From positions 6,426,001-6,490,000 of the forward strand of contig NZ_CP151099.1 in assembly GCF_038096175.1 (NCBI RefSeq): a stretch of DNA of 64,000 bases, written 5' to 3'. This DNA comes from Nostoc sp. UHCC 0302. Lineage in GTDB: Bacteria > Cyanobacteriota > Cyanobacteriia > Cyanobacteriales > Nostocaceae. The notes below the pieces were generated by a model. The model ran no database searches, was not told where the DNA came from, and saw only the letters and a list, made by a program, of their open reading frames with translations. Made by a program: the position numbers and the translations under genes. Below are positions 36,575 to 43,631 of the stretch, in pieces (position 1 is the first letter of the stretch; each line of letters begins with the position of its first letter).

Positions 36575-37008
36575 ATACTATTCAAGGCAAGCTAGTTTAC
36601 CTCGATACCAATATCTGGATTTATGCTTTAGAAGGATATCCAGAGTTTATCCAAGATTTAACTCAGCTATTCCAAAGTATTGAGCAAGGCAATTTGAGTG
36701 CTGTAACAAGTGAATTGTCACTTGCTGAAGCATTAGTAAAACCATTCCAAAATCAGGACTTAGCCCAACAAACAACTTACAAACAGGCCATTAACAATTC
36801 ACAAAATTTAATAGTGGTTCCTGTCAGTCGTCAAGTTTTAATTGAAGCTGCTAAACTCCGTGCCGTTGTCAAGATTAAGTTACCTGATGCTATCCACGCA
36901 GCAACAGCACTGCTGACTCAATGCTCTACTTTTTTAACTAATGACCAGCGCTTTGAGAGTGTCCCTGGCCTATCAGTAATTTTACTTTCACGAATTAATT
37001 CTTCTTAG
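36562..37008 (+). CDS. PIN-domain ribonuclease toxin (VapC type)
   Basis: The 148-residue product has the PIN-domain acidic residues: VYLDTNIWIYALEG (first Asp, about residue 15), ELSLAEALVKP (Glu), KLPDAIHAATAL (Asp) and FLTNDQRF (Asp). PIN toxins of this type cut tRNA or rRNA. It overlaps the antitoxin gene by 13 bases, typical of a coupled type II module. Both genes appear intact. Confidence 0.9.
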   Translation: MGILDTIQGKLVYLDTNIWIYALEGYPEFIQDLTQLFQSIEQGNLSAVTSELSLAEALVKPFQNQDLAQQTTYKQAINNSQNLIVVPVSRQVLIEAAKLRAVVKIKLPDAIHAATALLTQCSTFLTNDQRFESVPGLSVILLSRINSS

Positions 37009-37051
37009 TTAGGATACAAGAAGCAAAGCAATTTCGCCCTCAAAGCCAGTC

Positions 37052-38017
37052 ATGACAGAAAAACAGACGCGGCGCAATTTCTTGATTACCACCGTTGCAA
37101 CTGCTGGAGGTATTATGGCAACTACTAGTTTGCAACAAAATGCCACCAACACCGCTTCACCGCCAGCAACAATGCCAGAAAGAGTTCTGGGACGTACGGA
37201 AGTAAAAGTGCCTATCTTCGGGTTGGGAGGTGCAGGACAAACGCCCTTATCCACGGAAGGAAAAGAGCGTGAGGCTGTAGAAATGATTCAAAAAGCACTC
37301 GAACTTGGCATCCGCTACTTTGATACGGCAGCTAGTTATGGGCCAAGTGAAGATTATTTAGGCAAAGTCTTACCAGCACACCGCTCAAAGATATTCTTAA
37401 CGAGCAAGACAGATAAAAGAGACCGTGATGGTGCATGGCGAGAATTAGAGCGATCGCTTAAACGTCTCAATACAGATTATCTCGATTTGTGGCAGTTGCA
37501 TCATGTCTCTTTTACCGAAGAACTTGATACCATCTTTAGTAAGTCTGGGGCAATTAAAGCTTTTGAAGAAGCAAGACAGCAGAAACTTGTGCGGTTCGCA
37601 GGTATTACCGGACATCATGATCCGCAAGTGATTGCTGAAGGTTTGCGACGCTATCCTTTCCACACTACACTAATTCCTATTAATGCCGCTGACAAACACC
37701 ACCCGCAACCCTTCATTCCTGTAGTTTTACCAGTTGCTCAAGAAAAAAATGTTGGTGTGATTGCGATGAAAGTCCCGGCTTACGGTCGGCTTTTTAAATC
37801 AGGTGGGTTAAGAGGTATGCAGCAAGCTTTAGGATATGCTTTGTCTCAGCCTGGAGTTCATTGTTGCGTGATTGCGGCTGAAACAGTTGCACAATTAGAG
37901 GGTAACGTCAAGATAGCGCGTGCTTTTCAACCCCTTAATGAGAAAGAATTGGCTGCGATCGCCGAACAAACTGCTAGTATCTGGGAAGATAGTACATTTT
38001 TCCGTGCTTGGCATTAA
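37052..38017 (+). CDS. Aldo/keto reductase with Tat-like signal
   Basis: The 321-residue product begins MTEKQTRRNFLITTVATAGGI, a twin-arginine-type leader, so it is probably exported or periplasmic. The AKR barrel follows: VLGRTEVKVPIFGLGGAG, FDTAASYGPSEDYLGKVL (Asp/Tyr), LTSKTDKRDRDG (Lys), LDLWQLHHVS (His) and the C-terminal GVHCCVIAAETVAQLEGNV. Substrate unknown. It is convergent with the methyltransferase gene. Confidence 0.9.
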   Translation: MTEKQTRRNFLITTVATAGGIMATTSLQQNATNTASPPATMPERVLGRTEVKVPIFGLGGAGQTPLSTEGKEREAVEMIQKALELGIRYFDTAASYGPSEDYLGKVLPAHRSKIFLTSKTDKRDRDGAWRELERSLKRLNTDYLDLWQLHHVSFTEELDTIFSKSGAIKAFEEARQQKLVRFAGITGHHDPQVIAEGLRRYPFHTTLIPINAADKHHPQPFIPVVLPVAQEKNVGVIAMKVPAYGRLFKSGGLRGMQQALGYALSQPGVHCCVIAAETVAQLEGNVKIARAFQPLNEKELAAIAEQTASIWEDSTFFRAWH

Positions 38018-38035
38018 TGTAAGTAGATATTACAG

Positions 38036-39301
38036 CTAGTATTTAGAATAGCGTTGTGCAGCTTGTAACATCTGCAATTGTAGTAATTTTTCGTCTCCCA
38101 ATTGCTGCCGGAAACTCGCCTTAAAAGGTAATATATTTAATCTACGAACAATCTCTGTTGCTACAGCCTTTGCTAATAGTGGCGGTACAGAGTTGCCGAC
38201 TTGCCGAAATCCGTGCCATTTAGTCACATGAAATCTAAACCAGTCAGGGTAAGAATGCAGTCTTGCCGCCTCCCTAACTGTAATACATCGGGGTGTAAAT
38301 GGATGAATTGGTCTAGGAGATGTGAAAGAACCTTTATACATATCTGTTCCTGCTCTTAAAGTGTTACAAACACCAGCAGGATGTAATTTATGAAAACGGC
38401 TAATTGGCTCTCTTTCTCCCTGGGTTGTAGCAGCAAAGCGTTGAATAGTTTCGCTTGAATGTTTTGTACGTAAACTTGAAGAGAGAATTCGGGAATCGAA
38501 TTCACGCTCATAGGAATAATCATCTACTAAAGTGCTGATGCGGCGAAGTTTAAGAGCGTAATTACTAGGCTTACCGTACTCTGCTACTACCCAATCCTGC
38601 TTGAGTAAATCTGAGTATTTTTCTACTTCAGGTATATCTCCAATCGCCTCCCAAACAGTTGGGCTATCTGGAAGCACAGATAAATTTTCTCGTGTCGAAT
38701 CATTTGGTTGAGCTGGTTTAGTAATTGGTAGAGGATATTTCGGTAACTCTACATCCTTCCTTGCTCCCAAAAGAAATAATCTTTCACGGGACTGTGGTAC
38801 GCCGTAACGAGCAGCATTTAAAACTTGATAATTTTCTTCAACCTGATAGCCATGAATTTTAAACTCGCTAATCAAAGTTTTGAGAATTTGTTTATGTTCC
38901 CCAACTGTGATACCTCGGACATTTTCCATCACAAAAAATTTCGGTTGTAGTTCTAAAACCAACCGATGAAAGTGAAATACCAAAGAGTTCCGTGGGTCAT
39001 CAAAAGCGCGTTTACCAATTAGTGAAAAACCTTGACATGGTGAACCACAAATTACTGCATCAATTTCGCGATCGCCAATTTCAGATCGGTTTCTAATCTC
39101 TTCCCCTGTTGTTTCAACAACACTTTTACATAACACTGAGCAAAAAGGGAAGTTAAACTCATGGATTGCACAGTGGATAGGGTCAATTTCTACGGCTGCT
39201 AGCACATCAAAACCAGCTTGTTCAAAGCCGAGGGTCATACCGCCAGCGCCTGCGAACAAATCAACTGCGATCGGTCTTTGCTTTCTCATCTCATGAGCCA
39301 T
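38036..39301 (-). CDS. Solitary DNA (cytosine-5-)-methyltransferase
   Basis: The 421-residue product has all m5C methylase motifs: I (AVDLFAGAGGMTLGFEQAG), IV (VICGSPCQGFSLIG with the catalytic Cys, about residue 93), VI (FVMENVRG), VIII (YGVPQSRERLFLLG) and IX/X (EAARLHSYPDWF, RQVGNSVPPLLAKAVATEI). No restriction endonuclease gene is adjacent. It resembles, from memory, the CGATCG-type solitary methylases of cyanobacteria, whose site lies within HIP1 (GCGATCGC), but the target cannot be proved from sequence. I chose the ATG at 39301 over the overlapping GTG at 39304. Confidence 0.92.
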   Translation of the reverse strand: MAHEMRKQRPIAVDLFAGAGGMTLGFEQAGFDVLAAVEIDPIHCAIHEFNFPFCSVLCKSVVETTGEEIRNRSEIGDREIDAVICGSPCQGFSLIGKRAFDDPRNSLVFHFHRLVLELQPKFFVMENVRGITVGEHKQILKTLISEFKIHGYQVEENYQVLNAARYGVPQSRERLFLLGARKDVELPKYPLPITKPAQPNDSTRENLSVLPDSPTVWEAIGDIPEVEKYSDLLKQDWVVAEYGKPSNYALKLRRISTLVDDYSYEREFDSRILSSSLRTKHSSETIQRFAATTQGEREPISRFHKLHPAGVCNTLRAGTDMYKGSFTSPRPIHPFTPRCITVREAARLHSYPDWFRFHVTKWHGFRQVGNSVPPLLAKAVATEIVRRLNILPFKASFRQQLGDEKLLQLQMLQAAQRYSKY

Positions 39302-39344
39302 CACACCTCTAAATAGGTTGGAACTTAGGACAATTATTTACTAA

Positions 39345-39385
39345 TTCCTAGTTCCCAGTCCCCAGCCCCTAGTTCCCAGCCCCCG
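39345..39385. repeat. CCCCAGT-type short tandem repeat at the end of lpxB
   Basis: Units such as TTCCCAGTCCCCAGCCCCTAG lie downstream of lpxB and run into its last codons, so the C-terminal LPGAGN and stop appear to be repeat-derived. Confidence 0.6.
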
Positions 39386-40538
39386 GTAGCATCTGCAAAA
39401 TCTCTTGAGCAGCGCGATCGCATACGCCTACTTCTCCTAAACACTGCCGCATTTCCTCATAATCTACCAAAGTTTGCTGTCTGCGGTCAGGATTGAGTAG
39501 TAATTCCATTGCTGCTTGAGTGATATTCTCTGGTGTGGCTTGCTCTTGTAAGAACTCTGGCACAATCTCTTTCATCACAACTAAGTTGGCTGGCGAAGCG
39601 AAGGGTATAGAACCTTTAAGGATTTTCCTGGCAAACCAAACAGTAATCGGATGCAAGCGGTAAGCTACAACTTGCGGCACGTTTAACAAAGCAAGTTCCA
39701 GGTTGACAGTGCCAGATTTAGTGATAGCGAAATCAGCTGCGGCAAAAACTTCTTTTTGTTGACTTGATACGACTGTCGCTCGCAGATCGTAACGCCTAAT
39801 TGCCTCCTCGATTGGTTGTCTATAAATTTCCAAAGACAGAGGAATCCAAAAATGAACTTCGGGTAATTTGGCTTGAATAGTTTGAGCAGCTTGAAAAATA
39901 ACTGGTAAAAGATATTTTAATTCTTGATGGCGAGAAGCAGGGAGGAGAGCGATCGCTATCTGTTCGGGCGTAATTCCCAATTTTTCACGGGCTGCTTGGC
40001 GACTCGGAGCATTTTGCATATGGTCAACTAAAGGATGCCCCACCCAAGTTACTTTTGCGCCTTTGTCGCGAAAGTAACGGGCTTCTTCTGGGAAGATTGC
40101 CAACAGCTTGTGTGTAAAGCTAACTATTCTGGCAGTGTTACGTACATTGACTGACCATACCCACTCTTGGGGAGCAATATAATACAGCACAGGCACTTGT
40201 GGTAAATGCTGTTGCATATAAGTGCCAATGCCGATATTAGGCCCCATGTAGTCAATCAGCACCACTAAGTCAGGTGGATTTTGTTTTAGAGAAGCGATCG
40301 CCTTTCGCTGCACCTGGAGAGTGGGCAAAATATAAGGCAAGCTTTCTAGAAGACCCATTGAGCCGATGCCACTAGTATTGCCCAGCAGAGTTGCCCCTGC
40401 CTCTACCATTTTTTCGCCCCCTAGAGCCAAAATGTCTAATTCCAAGTTTGCAGCAGTGGCTTGACGCTTCAGCGCTTTAATTAGCAGCGACCCTTGCAAA
40501 TCACCAGATACTTCGCCAGTGCTGATAAATATCCGCAT
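39369..40538 (-). CDS. lpxB: Lipid-A-disaccharide synthase
   Basis: LpxB joins UDP-diacylglucosamine and lipid X to the lipid A disaccharide precursor at the inner membrane. The 389-residue product starts MRIFISTGEVSGDLQGSLLIKALKR and shows GHPLVDHMQ, LLPASRHQELKYLLPV, AITKSGTVNLELALLNVPQVVAYR and ILKGSIPFASPANLV, all LpxB signatures. It is the last gene of the purC-bamA-lpxC-fabZ-lpxA-lpxB array. Cyanobacteria usually make a reduced lipid A without Kdo. Confidence 0.96.
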   Translation of the reverse strand: MRIFISTGEVSGDLQGSLLIKALKRQATAANLELDILALGGEKMVEAGATLLGNTSGIGSMGLLESLPYILPTLQVQRKAIASLKQNPPDLVVLIDYMGPNIGIGTYMQQHLPQVPVLYYIAPQEWVWSVNVRNTARIVSFTHKLLAIFPEEARYFRDKGAKVTWVGHPLVDHMQNAPSRQAAREKLGITPEQIAIALLPASRHQELKYLLPVIFQAAQTIQAKLPEVHFWIPLSLEIYRQPIEEAIRRYDLRATVVSSQQKEVFAAADFAITKSGTVNLELALLNVPQVVAYRLHPITVWFARKILKGSIPFASPANLVVMKEIVPEFLQEQATPENITQAAMELLLNPDRRQQTLVDYEEMRQCLGEVGVCDRAAQEILQMLPGAGN

Positions 40539-40698
40539 TTTATAATTGATAGATAGTAAAAATTAGTAATTAAAAGTTAAGAGTGAGTAGTGATAAGTTA
40601 AGAGTTAAGAGCCAATAATCAGGAATTAATACTTAGGAGTTAATTAGCTAATTAGAAGTCAAGAGTGAGTAGTTAAAAATTTAATCTATTTTCTGTAC

Positions 40699-40757
40699 AG
40701 ACGCGATTAATCGCGTCTCTACTCTTAACTCTTGTACAGACGCGATTAATCGCGTCT
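40699..40757. repeat. Two copies of a 20-bp palindrome in the lpxA-lpxB spacer
   Basis: AGACGCGATTAATCGCGTCT is a perfect 20-bp palindrome, present at 40699-40718 and 40738-40757 within two nearly identical 31-base units (TGTACAG...CTCTACTC). This looks like a dispersed palindromic repeat. The rest of the spacer (40555-40690) is AGTTAAGAGT-type short repeats. Confidence 0.75.
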
Positions 40758-40775
40758 CTACTCCTAACTTACTAT

Positions 40776-41594
40776 TCACGACTCATCACTCACGCCGAAT
40801 TTACTCTTTCCTGGAGTCAAGCCACGCCGTCCTGGCATCTGAGAAAGTAGTAGGAAGCGACGCAGGTACTGTAATTCTTTACTATCTCCCAGCAGTTCCA
40901 GCTGTTCCAAGGCGTCCTTAAAGGTTAAGTTAGAACGGTAGAGAATGCGGAAGGCTTTCTTCAGGATTTGCAGGTCGCCTGAGTCCATACCAGAACGTTT
41001 GAGTCCTACAAGGTTGAGGGTGCGTATCCGCGACGGATTTCCCTCAACTAGCATATATGGCGGCACATCCCGGTCAATACGAGCCATGCCTCCTACCATT
41101 GCGTGTCTACCAATATGTACAAATTGATGGACACCCAAAACCCCGCTTAGCCTAGCGCGTGACTCTATGTGGACATGACCTGCTAACGCTACAGAGTTGG
41201 CAATTACTACATGATCTTCAATCACGCAGTTATGAGCCACATGAACGTAAGCCATTAGCAAATTGCCATCCCCAATTACCGTTGCTTCACCAGCACCAGT
41301 GGCGCGGTTAATAGTAACGTACTCACGAATTAAGTTGTTGTCACCAATTTTGACCCAGGTAGGTTCTCCCACAAATTTTAGATCCTGGGGTTCCATGCCG
41401 ATAGCTGCACCTGTGAAAATCTGATTTCCCACTCCAATTTCACAAGGGCCTTCAAGCACTACATGAGCGCCAATTATTGTTTCAGCACCCACTTTGACAT
41501 GCGCTCCAATCACAGCATAAGCACCGACTTGCACCGTTGGATGGAGTTCCGAGTTAGGATGAACTACAGCAGTTGGATGAATAAGCGTCTTCAA
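40776..41594 (-). CDS. lpxA: Acyl-ACP-UDP-N-acetylglucosamine O-acyltransferase
   Basis: LpxA performs the first acyl transfer of lipid A synthesis. The product is a left-handed beta-helix of hexapeptide repeats (IGAHVKVGAETIIGAHVV, IGVGNQIFTGAAIG) with the catalytic histidine in MAYVHVAHNCVIEDHVVI and the C-terminal helical tail (RILYRSNLTFKDALEQL). I chose a TTG start at 41594 (product beginning KTLIHPTAVVHP) because GGAGA lies eight bases upstream and the homologous N-terminus begins there. A GTG twelve codons further up, at 41630, is the alternative. Confidence 0.94.
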   Translation of the reverse strand: MKTLIHPTAVVHPNSELHPTVQVGAYAVIGAHVKVGAETIIGAHVVLEGPCEIGVGNQIFTGAAIGMEPQDLKFVGEPTWVKIGDNNLIREYVTINRATGAGEATVIGDGNLLMAYVHVAHNCVIEDHVVIANSVALAGHVHIESRARLSGVLGVHQFVHIGRHAMVGGMARIDRDVPPYMLVEGNPSRIRTLNLVGLKRSGMDSGDLQILKKAFRILYRSNLTFKDALEQLELLGDSKELQYLRRFLLLSQMPGRRGLTPGKSKFGVSDES

Positions 41595-41870
41595 GGGTGA
41601 ATCTCCAGAACTGTCTTTATGAGCTAGCACCGCGCTCTAGTTGACAGAGTTGAGGCGACTAGCGTTACTGAATTGTGTGAGTATTCAGCGATCAAAAGTG
41701 TCGGGCCAAGCAAGTTAAGTGTGTTCGCCTTGGTCTCCGTTAGGAGAAGAGAGGGCGTCGAAAATCAAGAAATTATAAAATGCTCTTGTGGGTAGTTTGT
41801 TTTACTGCTGTCCTTTGCAGGATTTAGTGAGGGCGCATCACGGTTGCACCCTTACCGCGCTAACAAAATT

Positions 41871-42401
41871 TTAGTTAATCAGAGAAAACATCAATTCGCC
41901 TTCAGTAGCAATCTTGCCGTCAACTTCAGTACGGGCTTGCATCCGAGCGAAACGACGTTGTTTTACCCATAACAGTTCCACGGTCATTACCAGCTGATCT
42001 CCTGGTACTACTTGGCGGCGGAAGCGGACTTTATCGATACCAGCAAAAACGAACAGTCCGTCTTCAAACCCTGGCAGTTGTTTTAAGACAATTCCCCCAA
42101 CCTGTGCCATTGCTTCTACAATTAGCACTCCTGGCATCAATGGTCGTCCTGGAAAATGTCCTTGAAAATGGGGTTCGTTGACGGTGACATTTTTAATGCC
42201 TACAGCTAGTTTCTGTGGTACGTAGTCAATAATCCGATCTACAAGTAAAAATGGATAGCGGTGGGGTAGCAATTGCTGAATTTCTTCAGATGTCAGAGTC
42301 GTTTTAATCTCAGATGTGGTTGTACTTTCATTAGTGGGTTGTTGTTCGGTAGATGCTGGCGCCAAAGTGTCGGTGCTATTAACTTCAGTGAGAATTGACA
42401 T
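41871..42401 (-). CDS. fabZ: (3R)-hydroxyacyl-ACP dehydratase FabZ
   Basis: FabZ dehydrates beta-hydroxyacyl-ACP in fatty acid elongation and competes with LpxA for hydroxyacyl chains. The 176-residue product has [17 protein letters not shown], the active-site [26 protein letters not shown] (catalytic His and Glu) and [21 protein letters not shown]. It carries an extra Ser/Thr/Glu-rich N-terminal stretch of about 40 residues. It sits between lpxC and lpxA, the usual order. Confidence 0.96.
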   Translation of the reverse strand: MSILTEVNSTDTLAPASTEQQPTNESTTTSEIKTTLTSEEIQQLLPHRYPFLLVDRIIDYVPQKLAVGIKNVTVNEPHFQGHFPGRPLMPGVLIVEAMAQVGGIVLKQLPGFEDGLFVFAGIDKVRFRRQVVPGDQLVMTVELLWVKQRRFARMQARTEVDGKIATEGELMFSLIN

Positions 42402-42585
42402 TAGCAGTGTGGTTGATTTTTAATCTGGGAGTTGAGTGGCGTATATTGAAACTTTTGATACGATCAAATTTTATACTTTAGAGCGAATCCAAAATCTAAA
42501 ATCCGTTTTGGAAAGTTTGCGACAGAGGTAAACCCCCCTGGCACACCAGTTCGCTCAAGTCGGCAAACCTGCTGACATGATTGGC

Positions 42586-43440
42586 TTAACTTTCTGCCAA
42601 ATCTAAAATTTTCTGAGCCAGTTGAATGTGTAAATTATGGCTGGCTTTATACGCTAAGAAATGAGCTTTGGGAAAAGTACCCAGTAAACTTAAATCTCCT
42701 ACTAAATCCAAGATTTTATGACGTACTGGCTCATTTGCAAATCTTAATGGTGGATTTAGCCAACCTTCAGACCCACAAACAAGTGCATTATCCAAGCTGC
42801 CACCTTTGATTAACCCTGACTGCTGTAAATGTTCAATTTGATGCAGCAAACCAAAGGTACGGGCAGGGGCAATTTCCGCAGCAAAGCTAGCAGAAGCATT
42901 CTCTAAATCGGCAGATGGTGACCAGCTGTGCCATTGATTACCAATAGCGGGTAGGTCGAAGTCAATACCGTAACTAAAGCGGGTTTCTAATGTTGGTAAG
43001 GCACAAACAAAGGCATCACCTTGATAGACCCATATTGGTGCATCAATATTTAAGGTAATTTCATTGGTGGTGGCTGTTTGTGATACTAAACCAACTTCAG
43101 CGATATTGGCTGTCCACACCCCGGCTGAACCATCTAAAAGCGGGACTTCTGGCCCATCAATTTCAATGCGGGCGTTATCCACACTCATACCCACCAGCGA
43201 TGCCAACAAATGCTCTACCGTGCAAACGCACGTTTCACCTTTACCCAGCTGAGTCGACAGAACAGTCTGGCTAACTGCTGCAACTTGGGCTGGAATAATT
43301 GGTAAATCTGGCAAATCCACCCGCACAAAGTAGCGTCCTCTTCCCGCCTCAGCTGGTAATATCCGCACACGGGTAGTCACACCGCTATGCAGCCCCACTC
43401 CTGTCTGGGTGATTTCCGCAGCTAAAGTGTGCTGTTGCAT
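42586..43440 (-). CDS. lpxC: UDP-3-O-acyl-N-acetylglucosamine deacetylase
   Basis: LpxC is the committed, zinc-dependent step of lipid A synthesis. The 284-residue product has the N-terminal [16 protein letters not shown], the first zinc histidine in [34 protein letters not shown], the second zinc site [19 protein letters not shown] (His and Asp) and the C-terminal active-site KASHNLH. Length is slightly shorter than in E. coli, as normal for cyanobacteria. It lies downstream of bamA. Confidence 0.96.
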   Translation of the reverse strand: MQQHTLAAEITQTGVGLHSGVTTRVRILPAEAGRGRYFVRVDLPDLPIIPAQVAAVSQTVLSTQLGKGETCVCTVEHLLASLVGMSVDNARIEIDGPEVPLLDGSAGVWTANIAEVGLVSQTATTNEITLNIDAPIWVYQGDAFVCALPTLETRFSYGIDFDLPAIGNQWHSWSPSADLENASASFAAEIAPARTFGLLHQIEHLQQSGLIKGGSLDNALVCGSEGWLNPPLRFANEPVRHKILDLVGDLSLLGTFPKAHFLAYKASHNLHIQLAQKILDLAES

Positions 43441-43578
43441 ACGCGGAAAGCCAATATATTTTGTTTAGTATTGTTCATAGTTAGTTATGGCAGAATCCCT
43501 GATATACCCTAAAAATGTAACTACTCCCTTTACCGGAATAGTATTGAGGTAAATGTGAAAATTAGCAAGCTACTAGAG

Positions 43579-43627
43579 GTCAAGAGTCAAAAGTCTAAAT
43601 CTTGACTTTTGACTTTTGACTCTTGAC
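43579..43627. terminator. Perfect 17-bp hairpin just after bamA
   Basis: Arms 43579-43595 and 43611-43627 (GTCAAGAGTCAAAAGTC and its exact complement) surround a 15-base loop, four bases past the bamA stop. It is built from GACTTTTGACTCTT-type short repeats. It could terminate or attenuate transcription between bamA and lpxC; the T-run is poor. Confidence 0.5.
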
Positions 43628-43631
43628 TAAC

